Shown piece after piece: positions 11,336 through 21,173 of a DNA stretch of 64,000 nucleotides. The translations under genes and the position numbers were made by a program. The notes beneath the pieces were generated by a model. That model did not search any database and was not told where the DNA came from. It saw only the letters and a list, made by a program, of their open reading frames with translations. Origin of the DNA: Phyllostachys edulis (lineage: Eukaryota > Streptophyta > Magnoliopsida > Poales > Poaceae); the NCBI GenBank assembly GCA_036346405.1, contig CM070559.1, positions 43,700,518-43,764,517 on the forward strand, in the 5' to 3' direction. Numbering within the stretch: the stretch's first letter is position 1; each line of letters opens with the position of its first letter.

Positions 11336-11940
11336 TCTGTCATTCCCTCAATATCAAACAACAGGCACCACCCTCCTAACATCCCTCCGTCTACCCACCC
11401 TCCTGCCCCTTCTTCTTCCTCCCCCTCCCCACCCCCCCCCCCGTCTCATCCCCGCCTCTTCTCCCCGACCGTCGACCATCCTGGAGGCACTGCGGTGAGC
11501 TCCCGTCCCCGCCTCTCATCCCATCCCATGGCGCTGTGGTGATCTCGACGTGGAGGCCGGTCTCTACTCCCCGAGCCCACACGCCTCGACCGTGTCTCCA
11601 TCTAGGGTTGACCTCGCCGCATCTAGATCGACGCCTCTAAGACCCAGTGAGCTCATTCCTCTCATTAATCTCTCCATTCCCCTTTCTCATTGGTTTGATT
11701 TCTTTGCTACTGTTCCTAGGGTTTGGAACATGTTCTCTTGCCGTGCTTCCAGTCTTCCCGTCGGCCTCTAAGCAGGGGAGAGGTGGTGGTTCGGGTGGAG
11801 CCAGGGAGGCTGGCGAGTGGGGAGTTGACGTTGAGGAACGCAATGCACATCATGTCGGTGGTGTTAAGGCTGCAGCCGTTGGTGAGGCGGTGCTTTGTGG
11901 TGCGGCTGCACCATTTTTTTGTCTGCATATATCCTTCACT
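11336..11940 (+). other. GC-rich exon-like segment in the CACTA element, possible captured gene fragment
   Basis: Base composition switches from AT-rich repeat to C-rich then G-rich sequence, with a poly-C tract at about 11430-11442. Open frames exist on both strands (for example 11138-11542 plus, 11391-11582 minus) but none shows a domain I recognise. It resembles the 5' exon and untranslated leader of a grass gene, as often carried by CACTA elements. An ordinary internal leader of the transposon is equally possible, since 47920-48260 and 40120-40260 look similar. Confidence 0.35.
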
Positions 11941-12187
11941 AACGGTTCGTAGCAAAAACCGTCTGTGATAGTTGACCATCATAGACGGTTTTTGTTATGA
12001 ACCGTCTGTGATAAGGGTTATCACAGATGGTTACGAACCGTCTGTGATAACCCTTATCACAGGCGGTTGAAAAAACCGTCTGTGATAACCTCAGGTTATT
12101 ACTAACTCATAAAGACAGACGGTTTAGGAAACCATCTGTGTTGACATTTTCAAACCATCTGTGATGACCTTTTTTGCAGTAGTGCAT

Positions 12188-12420
12188 TGCGGTTTGTTCT
12201 CTTGTGCTTTATATTCTTGCAATTTACATTGGTAGAATTGAATTTCTTGCTTGTGACCCTAGGATTACAAACCTTGGCATAGACTTAGGTTGTTAGTGCA
12301 CTTAGTTGTGACTAATTTATTTAGGCTTTAATTGTGCAAAACAGTTTTGATTTACGCTTCCGCATATAAACTCGACTTTGGCCAAAGAGAATTCTAAAAC
12401 CGTCTATTCACCGGCCCCCG
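12188..12420 (+). mobile_element. Truncated Copia LTR, right part (after the CACTA insertion)
   Basis: It resumes with TGCGGTTTGTTCTCTTGTG, matching TGTGGTTTGTTCTCTTGTG at about 55667 in the intact LTR. It continues through TTTTAATTGTGCAAAAC (copy B: TTTTAATTGTGCAAAAC) to CCGTCTATTCACC (copy B: CCGCCTATTCACT). Copy B shows the empty site, which confirms the CAT duplication. Confidence 0.8.
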
Positions 12421-13330
12421 CTCCCACCCCTTCCTAGTAGATCTCCTCAACCTTACGGACATTGACCCTAACCTAACGTTGTTGATCTACAACTACAAAC
12501 CCTAGTTCTACCACTAAGCTATGTTTATTGTTGCTAACCAAACATGAAGTGGCTAAAAAAATTACATGAGCATGACAAACTCACCATAAAAAGATGAGTA
12601 TACGGAGGCGCGTCGAGCCGATCGCAGGGTCTCCTCCTCCCCTCTCCTCTCCTCCCCTTTCTTCTTCTCTACTGTCGCCGCTCCTCTCCTCCCTTCGGTC
12701 TTTGTATCTTGCGAGTTGGAAGAAGTCAGATAGATATTGGCCCTCAGTCGCGACAGCATGGTGTGACTGGGGTCACGCACCTACCAATCGCGCGAGAGAA
12801 ACACGACTGGGTGTCATACGGCTGCCAGGCGCGCTTCGCTCGCGTGACTGGGCGACATGGCTCAACGTCGTCTGCTTGTCGTGCGACTGAGTGTCAACAG
12901 GTCTCAAATCACTGGCCCACCACGCGATTGGGCCTAATCGCCTGGTGGGTCGACGACTGAGTGTTATTTTTGTAAAATAAAATAAAATAAAATATGGGTT
13001 ATTTTTGTAAAGCGATTAAATAATGGTTTATTTTTAAAAATATTTTTATGTAATCACAAAAAAGATAGGTTTTTCTTGGGTACATAAATCTCTGTATCTT
13101 TTGAGTTTATGTACTTTGCAAATATTAATATAAGTCGTAATTAGGGTTTTAAAAAACCAGTCTTGTTATTTTTAAGTCGTCTGAAATTTTCTTTTGTTTA
13201 AGTCACTTGTTGCGACCATTGGATTTATGTAGAGATTGGTGTGTTATATAATTAGATATTGATCCAATGGATAAAAAAGGTGACTTATGCTTAACAAAAT
13301 TTCAGTCATCTTATGAATAGACAGCCCCTT
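12421..13330. other. No recognised gene
   Basis: 12560-12960 is CT-rich then GC-rich, with short repeats of a 'cgactgggtg' kind and small open frames (12594-12890 plus). 12965-13020 is AT-rich with TAAAATAAAATAAAAT. I see no conserved domain or element end. Confidence 0.4.
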
Positions 13331-13590
13331 AAAAAATTGATGTCAATTTTTAAAGGTTTTGTTTATACTAAGATTTTGTTTGGAATGTGTCAATTTTTCT
13401 AGTTCCTATGGAAAATGCATTGTTTCATGTGAATAGGGCAAATAGTATTAATATAAGTCAATTAGGGTTTAAAAAATTGATGTCAATTTTTTAAGGTTTT
13501 GTTTATACTAAGATTTTGTTTGGAATGTTGCAATGTTTCCAGTTCCTATGGAAAATGAATTGTTTCATGCGAATAGGGCTAACTATTTTC
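13331..13590 (+). repeat. Two-copy direct repeat, 140-bp unit
   Basis: Unit 1 starts at 13331 and unit 2 at 13471, both with AAAAAATTGATGTCAATTTT. They share GTTTATACTAAGATTTTG and GTTCCTATGGAAAATG. Unit 2 diverges after about 13580. The phrase atattaatataagtc also occurs upstream near 13120, suggesting an older third copy. Confidence 0.85.
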
Positions 13591-15200
13591 TATGTTGTTC
13601 CGAAGAGATTCATAGTGAACATCGTTAAAGAATTATTTGTGTATCTGCCCCTCGATATTCTCTCGGTCTATCGTAATGGATGTAACTAATCTAAGTGGCT
13701 TGTCGAGGGGGTACACAACATAGAAATTCTACGTTGATGCATATATTGTTGTACCCTGTATGTTTCAGAGAATGGAAGAAATCCACGTACTTTACTGTTC
13801 ATCTACACCATTGATCCCTTGTACATAACTACACACAGCTATCTCTGATTCTCTCCAAGACTAGCTCCCAGCATGCCAGAAAAGATCACAATGCAGCTTT
13901 GCCATTGCAACTATACCAACTGTAAGAAGATGCTCCCCCAGTCAAGCAAAAAAGTGTCATTTTACATATTGCTACAGTACAACAAAACAATTTTTTTTAA
14001 CCATTTGTTTCGATTTTAATATATTTGTCAAATATAATAAAGTTAACATTATATAAGTATTTGTTAATTTGGAGACAGATCTTGTATTATCTTCATACAG
14101 CCAACCTGAGTTATCAAGATTAATTGCCACCAAAAAGAAAAAAAACTAACACTAATAATACAAGATATATACAAGCTAGTTAAGCTTTTGACTTCGCATC
14201 AATTACCGGTAGGTAACGCTCTAAAAAAATACCAGTAGGTAACCAAACAGATATATAGAGCTAGGAAACACTTGTACAGCGTAAACAAACTGAAGTTTGA
14301 AACTCCTAAGAATAACTGCTGCAACTTTTTTATATACAATAACTATTCCAACTTGAAACACTTTCTTCTCAGAAAATATGGGGTAGAGCCGTTGAGGACT
14401 AGAGGGTTTTGAGAGCCCTAATATACGACTATGAATTTGTGTTACTTGGATATATAGCTCACAATCCAAACCATTAAGGAACCAAATGGAGGTTTGGACT
14501 TGTAGATAAAACACTAAGTGAAATTGGAAATTCTAAAATCTTCCAATTCGATTCACATTGTGTCATTGTGATCCAAATCGCCCACACAGCAGTACATCAC
14601 CAGAACCAAAACTTACTTTCTTTCGCAAAATACTCCTTCCAGTTAAAAAGAAAAGTGATACTTTAGGTTTTCAAAAAAGAAAAGAAAATTGATACTCTGA
14701 AATACACACAATCAAACCGTATTGATTTTGACCGAAGTCATATTCCAAGATATGGAGTTTGGACGTACGAAGGATAATGTGAGTAGATTTGTCGTAAAAA
14801 AAATACTTCTATAATATTACACTTTATAAAACTGTGAATATATGATAAACAAAATTTAATGGTCTTTGAATATACGATCGACAAACAAAATTTAGTGGTC
14901 AAAACAGAATCTGGTCGATAATTAAAAGTAAAAAACGTCGTTTTTCTTATGAGAGGGACTGATTCACATTGCCAATGGCATGGTTTTCCTTTCCGTTCCA
15001 CGATACCATGATCAATACGACAAAGCTAGCTAAATCCCCTCACCGTCGAATTCGAACCAAACTTTTCTTAGCGCCGAGGCAGTTGTAGCTTAACTTTCTC
15101 ATTTCGGCCTTGTCTTTTGTTTGCCTATGAATGACTAACACGCATGCTGATACCACTGGTTACTACTACATGCATGATAACACACAATAGTTCTGCAATG
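13591..15200. other. AT-rich flank without recognised gene
   Basis: Short open frames only (for example 14221-14514 and 14738-15001 minus), without domains. A segment at 14620-14700 resembles one end of a Stowaway MITE, but I find no opposite end. Confidence 0.4.
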
Positions 15201-16130
15201 TCGCTCATCTGCCTGTGAAACCAACCCTGCTGCGCAATCAGCAGCAAAACAACATCAGCGTTCGACAGCAAACTTCCAACCCCCACTCACATCCAAACTC
15301 AACCAAAATTGGAGCGCCGCCCACCGAACTGTTCCCAATTAAAGCCCGCCCGCCCGCCCGCCCGAGCCTTACCGCGATCGCGATCGCGATCGCGACCGCG
15401 GCATGGACCACGGACGACGTTGGATTCCATTAATACTACACCAACGCAGCATATTCTGCTCGATGGGGACGGCCCCCCACCCGCGCGGCCGCGGCGGCAG
15501 GCGTCCTCTGTACATGGCGGCATCACCGCGCCTGCCTACCTAGCTAGGCCCACTCTCCGTGACGCGCCGCACGGGGCCCCCCGCGCTGCGCACGGCAAGA
15601 CGCCGTGGTCCACGCCGATCTATCCAGCCCATTAGCCCGGCCTGCCTGCCTGCTTTCCTGCACCCTCTTCTCTCTCTCTCTCTCTCTCCAAGGTCTCTCC
15701 GTCTCTGCAGTAGAAAACAAAAGTTTGCACCCTTCAGATTCTGCATGCCCACAGGGCAAGCCTCGCCCCGGCGGCCAGGCCGTGTGTACAGCAGACTGGT
15801 GGTGGCCATTAAGGATGGGCTTCAATAATGGCGGGACGGGCAAAAGTACAACACGGGGAGGCGACGGGAAAGGGAAACATCACTGGCGCTGCACTTTCCC
15901 GCTGCGGCGCTACGCTGCACACCAGCTAAGGCAGCTGAGCTCTCCAAGTAAGTTTACTTACAGGATATCACGCGGCAGACGCACACACCAGCCTTTCCCA
16001 CGCCGCGCCACCGCCGCCGACGACGACGAAGACGAAGGCAATGGCATTGGCACTCAGGTAGCAAGGCAAGCGCAGCCGGGAAAAAGCCACTCAACAAGGG
16101 GAGTGAGCCTGTGAGCGTTCGCATGCAACG
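15201..16130. other. GC-rich island downstream of the ZHD gene; gene content unclear
   Basis: It contains (CCCG)n at about 15346-15364, an alternating CGATCG tract at 15372-15402 and a (TC)n tract at 15666-15690. Overlapping open frames exist on both strands (plus 15605-16114; minus 15540-15843), a pattern expected from GC-rich sequence with few stops. No protein domain is visible. It could be a CpG-island promoter, a leader of a gene on the plus strand, or a non-coding RNA gene. Confidence 0.3.
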
Positions 16131-17358
16131 CTAGAAACAAGAAAGGTCGAGAGGCCGCGCGGAAAAAGACCAAAAGATATCACCGGAATTTTTATTTTTT
16201 TTCCCTTCTTTCTCCTCCCAGCCTTTCTTCCAAAAGAAAAGGAGTGAGCTAGCAAGGCTGGCTCTTGGTACGGCCGTCTCCTTCCTTTCCGAGTGTGGAG
16301 CCTATATTAGCTTGCAAGCCGCGCCATTGTAGATGCGAATGCATCTTCCTACTCGCGTAGCTAGCATATCGTATGGTGAGGTCATAAATGTGCATGCTAG
16401 CTAAGCGCGTCGTGGCCAATGGCGGATCGAGCGCAATGAATGGAACAGCCTCGCCTAATAAAAGCAGAAAGGTCGATGATGCCCGAAGTAAATGGCATGA
16501 ACACAATGTGAGGAGACTAGCTGTAGGTGCAGTAAAACAAAGGACGAGGCTTCATTGAATTCACATAGTCTAATTAAAAGTCGCTGGCCATCGCTAGCTG
16601 CTGGCCTGCTGCTAGCACACATGAGCATTACTACTACTGGAGTACTTGCAAAATGTGGAAGATGCATAAATGAGAGGGATTCAGGGAGATCGCAACTTAC
16701 GTCAAGTGATCAGAAAGAAAAATGGAGTAAGAATGTAGATGTAGTGGATGGATCATGAACAAGTTAGGCGGAGTATGGAAGCAAGGGGGAAGGGAATGCA
16801 ACAGTGCTGCAGCTAGCTTGCAAGGTTTGTTGAGCTCACCAGTTGCTGTGGGAAGGGAACCGACATTTCTGAATCCCATCTACCCTAGCTGTAGCCAAGC
16901 CTAGAGGAATGGCCGGACCCATGAGGCAAGTGAGTAGTAAAATTATGCCGCTTCTCAAGTCCCAAGCACAAGAAATATAGGGAAAAGGATGAAACGATCC
17001 AAGCAACCCAAATCCCCAGGTAGGAGATTTCAATTGCAACACAAAAGTACATTCCCAAGATCCAAATCGGCAAATGGCCATGCCCTCCTCCTTCCCAACA
17101 ACACCAACGTCATCATCATCACATCTAGGAAACAACAACGGCAACACAATCCCAAAGAACCACAATGAAATAAAATAACGGAAAAGAAAGAGAAAGAAGA
17201 GAGAGAAAGCCACCACCTCCTCCTCCTAAAACCAACAAGATCAACTGCTGCTCGCTACGAACCTACTCGGCTAAAAGAAGGCAAAGAAAAGGCTAAGCCG
17301 CTAAGGAGATGATGCCAGTAAGTACCTAACACCGGGAGCTACCGCGCGCGCGCGCGCG
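16131..17358 (-). other. 3' flank and probable 3' UTR of the ZHD gene
   Basis: Lying immediately downstream of the minus-strand ZHD stop codon, this stretch has no credible gene. Small open frames on both strands lack domains. A (CG)8 run at 17343-17358 abuts the stop codon. A polyadenylation site cannot be placed from sequence alone. Confidence 0.4.
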
Positions 17359-18228
17359 TCAAGGCTTCTTGCCGAAGGTGTGCTTGTTGTTGTGCATCCA
17401 GACCTTGAGCACGTGGCGCTTCACGCAGACCTCCTCGCAGAACTGCTGCACGGCGGCCTCGTCGTGCTTCTGGATGCGCCACCCGAGCCGCTCCGCGAAG
17501 GCCAGCATCTTGTCCTTCTGTTCCTGCGTGAACTTGGTGCGGAAGCGCTTCTTGCCGGAACCGGAGCCGGATCCGGACGGGCCGGCCGAGCCGAGGGACA
17601 TGCCGACCATTGGGCCCATCACCATGGGACCGACCATCCCGGACATGTCGTCGCCCTCGTCCCGGCCCGAATGGGAGGTGGAGGGGAGCGCGAGCAGGCG
17701 CTGAGTGTGTCCGGCGGCTGCGGCGGCGGCTGCAGCAGCCGCCGCAGCCATCTGGTGCTGCTGGTGGTGGAGGTACCCAGCCGGAGTGCGGTAGTAGGGG
17801 GAGAACTGATGGTGCGGCGCGGCGCCGTAGGCGGTGATGGCGGCGGGGGACACAGCGGCGGGCTCGGCCGCGCCGGCGTCGGTGGGGGAGTCGGACTCCT
17901 TGCGGTGGAAGTTGTGGTGGCAGCCGCAGGCGGCGCAGCGGAGCGCGTCGATGGATCCCTCCTCGCCCGCGGCCATGAAGTCGCCGCAGCCGTCCACGGC
18001 ATGCCCGCCGATGCCGACCGCGTGGTTCTTGAGGCACTCCCGGTACCTCGCGCCACCTGCTCCGCCGCCGCCGCCTCCTGGCGTCCTGATGCGCCCTCCA
18101 GAGTCCCCCGGCTTCGGCCCCCCACCGCCTCCCAGCCCGGGCTGCGGCGGCGCCTCGTAGCTCGAGCTCACCGGCATCGGCGCCATCTCCTCGTCGCCGT
18201 CGCCCTCATCATGCTCGTCGAAGTCCAT
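17359..18228 (-). CDS. ZHD: Zinc-finger homeodomain (ZF-HD/ZHD) transcription factor, ZHD1/ZHD2-like
   Basis: Intronless 289-residue protein, start ATG at 18228 in MDFDEHDEGD, stop TGA at 17359-17361. Domains in order: acidic N-terminus (1-15); glycine-rich linker (31-60); ZF-HD dimerisation zinc finger (61-109) with Cys65, His69, His76, Asp79, Cys81, Cys98, Cys101, Cys103 and His108; a His/Gln/Ala-rich middle with twelve alanines (161-172); a Gly/Ser hinge; and a homeodomain (about 226-285) ending in KVWMHNNKH, where Trp277 and Asn281 are the expected helix-3 residues. ZHD proteins are nuclear, bind DNA through the homeodomain and dimerise through the zinc finger. From memory, rice ZHD1/ZHD2 have near-identical homeodomains and similar length. 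Variants here are GDF for the usual GEF and CHHNFH for CHRNFH. Lack of introns is normal for the family. The frame stays open upstream to an ATG at 18507, but the family N-terminus supports 18228. Confidence 0.96.
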   Translation of the reverse strand: MDFDEHDEGDGDEEMAPMPVSSSYEAPPQPGLGGGGGPKPGDSGGRIRTPGGGGGGAGGARYRECLKNHAVGIGGHAVDGCGDFMAAGEEGSIDALRCAACGCHHNFHRKESDSPTDAGAAEPAAVSPAAITAYGAAPHHQFSPYYRTPAGYLHHQQHQMAAAAAAAAAAAAGHTQRLLALPSTSHSGRDEGDDMSGMVGPMVMGPMVGMSLGSAGPSGSGSGSGKKRFRTKFTQEQKDKMLAFAERLGWRIQKHDEAAVQQFCEEVCVKRHVLKVWMHNNKHTFGKKP

Positions 18229-18598
18229 GGTTGTCGGCTGGCTCACGCGGTCGGAAGCTCCCCTTCCCTTCCTTTTGGATTTCTTGGGTGTTCTTGGCAA
18301 GGTTAAGGAGGGCTTAGGGAGTAATAGGGGGTAATAGGGGGGGAGAGGTGGATAAGAGAGAGAAATATAGGAGTGTGTGAACTGTGGACACTCCCTGCTA
18401 ATTTTGACGCACCGCTGCGGCAGAAGCAGCGGCAGCACCGCAGCAGCTCCAGGCAGGCAAGCTGCCGTTGTGCCCTTGGGGTGGTGATGTAACTCTCTCT
18501 CACACACCTGTTTCTCAGTCTCTCTCTCTCTAGCCTGCTCACTAGTTCTCCGAGGCGCACCTGTCGCTCCGTGGCATGACGGTGTTGCTTTGCTCCGC
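18229..18598 (-). promoter_or_regulatory. 5' leader and proximal promoter of the ZHD gene
   Basis: Minus-strand sequence rich in GA/CT repeats (18500-18535) and pyrimidine patches typical of grass core promoters. I see no clear TATA box. The ZHD frame remains open without a stop through this leader to an ATG at 18507 (93 extra codons). Confidence 0.45.
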
Positions 18599-18600
18599 TA

Positions 18601-18839
18601 CTCCCTCTGATGTTCCCAAGTAGTTTTGAGTATCGACGTGCATCTTGACTTCGTTATGAAAATATGTTGTTTAAAAAAAATTATATATTATGAAAATATA
18701 TTTCATGATAAATCTAATCATATCAGTTTTATGTTGCAAATCTATATCTATATCTATCTCTCTTTTTATATATAGTCAAACTAAATAATATTTGACCGAC
18801 ACATATTTTAAAATAATTTATATTTGGAACTTGAGGTAG
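18601..18839. mobile_element. Stowaway-type MITE upstream of the ZHD gene
   Basis: Ends are CTCCCTCTGATGTTCCCAAG and, inverted at the right, CTACCTCAAGTTCCAAATAT. These match the CTCCCTCYGT-type terminal repeats of Stowaway (Tc1/mariner-derived) MITEs. TA duplications are at 18599-18600 and 18840-18841. The body is AT-rich and 239 bp, normal for the group. It lies 372 bp before the ZHD start codon. Confidence 0.85.
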
Positions 18840-18872
18840 TATATCATTGTTGTCTCGCGGTCTCTCTTTAAC

Positions 18873-19034
18873 CACTGTGTGCACTTGTCTTTTCAAGGGA
18901 TTTTGGCTCCAACTCGTTTTAAAATGGGTTTATAATTCTTGACTTGATTGCGTCACTGTGTGTGCTTCTCTTTTCAAGGGATTTTGGCTCCAACTCGTTT
19001 TAAAATGGGTTTATAATTCTTGACTTGATTGTGA
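18873..19034 (+). repeat. Two-copy direct repeat, 81-bp unit
   Basis: Units begin at 18873 and 18954 with CACTGTGTG. They share an almost identical stretch including ttttggctccaactcgtttt and tataattcttgacttgattg. Very few differences are seen, so the duplication is recent. Confidence 0.9.
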
Positions 19035-19840
19035 CAGCGGCTCTTTTGAAGCTCTTTATTGCTTCTCGCGTAGTGTTCAAATCGTCAGTTAGTGTAAGAG
19101 TATTTTTAGTGTATTAAATTGATGTCGATTTAAAATCATATCACGTAAATATTTTAGGAGTTAAGTTTATTTTTCTAATGTATTGAACCGATTCCTACTA
19201 ATAACTGGGACCCACGTTACATTAAAAAACCACAAAATAATAATATCATCTCTCAAACGCACTCTCTTATGTGTAGTTGTTTAATGCTTATATGAATTGT
19301 TTAATGTTTTGAATCGATTCTTAAGTAAAGTTCGATTTCATTTTTTTTTTTGGAATCGACCTCTCCAATGTATTAAATCGATTCAATAATTTCTTTTTTC
19401 TTATTTGAACTGACTAAAACATAATATCGAAGATGGTATAAGGCATGCTTGGCAAAGCATCTGTTATTTTGTGAGTATTCATTCATGCGGTACAACTACC
19501 ACTGCAGTACACTAGGCGGGAATGTGAAAAAAAACAGACGGAGAGCTTTATTGGCCAGCGAAACTTTGTGATCCTCTACCGATACGCTTATAAATCACCC
19601 TACAATTAGTCGTATCCTATGCTCTAGTCAACCTCATACGTACAACAATGCTGGTGTGTAAAACAGAACAGGCTATTATTATTGACCTCTTGTCAAACTA
19701 CAACAATTTTTTTGGTCGCCGCTGCGCCCATTGCCTTTGTCAGCCTGGGATCGACGAGTCTTATTTTGAGCTTTGATTTAGTAGTGGCGCCTTGCAGAAA
19801 AAAAACTGTCTCCCTTATTTTATTATCGTATTTTATTTGT
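19035..19840. other. No gene; AT-rich, possible old MITE
   Basis: Segments at 19095-19125 and 19365-19395 share 'tgtattaaat(t/c)gat' phrases. Several related phrases point both ways, hinting at a decayed inverted-repeat element, but its ends cannot be defined. Confidence 0.35.
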
Positions 19841-19879
19841 CTTTACTAAAAATATCGTGATAAGTTACTGCTACATGTA

Positions 19880-20645
19880 CCTCTGCCACGCTTGATCTAC
19901 CCGACGGGTCTTTACGCGCATCGGTAGGCGCCTTCACTGCTTCCTTTGCTAGGAGAGGCCCCTCGGGGGCATCCGTTGCTCTCTCTTTCTCTGGATTCTG
20001 TGGTAAAAAAAAATGAACAATGTTTTACTGTCATGTGTCCAATAAATTAATGTATGTGTCATCGCATAATACTGTTAGTGGCCCCAGTATGTACCTTTGA
20101 CGTGCTAATGCTAGCCATGTACGCCTCCTTGACATTGCTCGCGGCGGTAGGGGCCCCTCTACCTCCTTTACTGGCGGAGACCCCTTCGAGGTGACGATTT
20201 CGGTCTCTTTTAGTGACACCTGCAAAAAAAATCGCGTTACTGTCAAAAGTAAGTAAAATTACTTCTTTCCCACTCATGCTTTACTATGTCATTACCTTCG
20301 TGTGCTCCTTTACTATCGGGGGCTCTAACTGAACATCGATTGTTCCCTCGTTTACTATCTCATCCGATAAAAAAGAATCATATATGAATTATTGTAAGAA
20401 CGACCAACCTTACTTGACCATATGTATGCATTTTACTGCGCTCACTACCTCAGTTCGCTCCAAGATGGTGGGTAGCAACTCATGGCCCGCCACAGCTGCC
20501 GGTTCGATTACGGCCTATGTAGTGTATGTGACGGGGTGTATCTCTGGGATCGTGTTGGCTTCGATCGAGTCTATTATGTTGTCGATGCTTGATTCGACAT
20601 CACCACCTCTCACCTGGCCTGCACGAGAACAATACGCTTACTTAG
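19880..20645 (-). pseudogene. Short exon-like pieces of a multi-exon transposon-like gene (3' part)
   Basis: Minus-strand open pieces at about 20400-20630 (GQVRGGDVESSIDNIIDS, then a stop, then EPAAVAGHELLPTILERTE) and at 20110-20225 (VSLKETEIVTSKGSPPVKE) are separated by AT-rich gaps containing TTACTG/TTACTA. They look like successive short acidic exons of the gene whose 5' part is at 24950-26735; the solo LTR at 20650-24779 lies between. I do not recognise a domain here. Confidence 0.4.
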
Positions 20646-21165
20646 TAAATGTAACATCCCAATTTTCTAAGTTTCAAAACCTTTTGAGTAGTTTAGTCCT
20701 TGAAAAATTCATCAAATTTTATTTGAATTTAATTAAGCTTAAATAGACTTTCAAATGTCAAAATAATTTAATGTGACTAATCTTAACATCAATTGATTCC
20801 AAAACTATTTTATTTGAGTTCTTTATACTTGAAAATATTTTTCACATTTTTCTAGAATTTTTCCAAGTTCATTTGCTATTTTTTTTAATTTGCCTTTTGG
20901 ATTTTCTCGTATTTCTAAAATAGAAAACCTAATATAAATCTCAGGAAAATCCTTTGGGTCGAATTCCTAATTGCCAGCCCATTTCTTTCCCTCTCCGACC
21001 CAGTCCATCCAACCCAACTCGCGCGTGCCGTAGCCCATCTTCGCTCCCGTCGTCACTTTCACTAACAGGTGGGTCCCACCTGTCAGGTTCGTCCCGCCGT
21101 CCCCGACTCAGACTCTCTCTCATCGCGCAGTTGTCGTAGCCAAGCCGGACTCCATCTCTCGAGGA

Positions 21166-21173
21166 TATTTAAA
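21166..21173 (+). promoter_or_regulatory. TATA-like box of solo LTR (i)
   Basis: TATTTAAA is followed by GCCCCCGAGG, in the same relative position as TATAAATA at 43020-43027 in LTR (iv). Confidence 0.45.

Larger units (their letters stand above)
2520..12184. mobile_element. CACTA (En/Spm) DNA transposon, non-autonomous, containing a nested Copia element
   Basis: The left end reads CATTACTACAAAAGG and the right end, read inward on the other strand, CACTACTGCAAAAAAGG. This is a CACTA terminal repeat with one mutated base at the left tip. A 3-bp target duplication CAT sits at 2517-2519 and 12185-12187. Inside the ends are many copies of the subterminal motif TCACAGACGGTT and its complement AACCGTCTGTGA (2570-2655 and 10895-12170), the usual transposase-binding architecture of grass CACTA elements. 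Removing a nested Copia (2663-10877, duplication CTAAT) leaves about 1.45 kb. That remainder holds a 92-bp tandem repeat and a GC-rich exon-like segment but no transposase gene, so movement would have depended on an element elsewhere. Confidence 0.9.
10878..12184. repeat. Right subterminal region of the CACTA element
   Basis: It contains motif clusters at 10890-10945 and 11940-12170 (TCACAGACGGTT / AACCGTCTGTGA, often as inverted pairs with a short A/T loop). Between them lie a tandem repeat and a GC-rich exon-like segment. No transposase similarity was seen. Confidence 0.8.

Noticed and set aside
14615..14700. Possible second Stowaway MITE
   Set aside because: One end resembles CTCCYTCC..., but no matching inverted end or TA duplication could be found.
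15605..16114. 169-codon frame in the GC-rich island
   Set aside because: Low-complexity and basic composition, overlapping frames on both strands and no recognisable domain; reported only as a region.
17380..18306. 308-codon open frame on the plus strand opposite the ZHD gene
   Set aside because: It is antisense to a well-supported intronless GC-rich gene; long antisense frames are expected there and it shows no domain.
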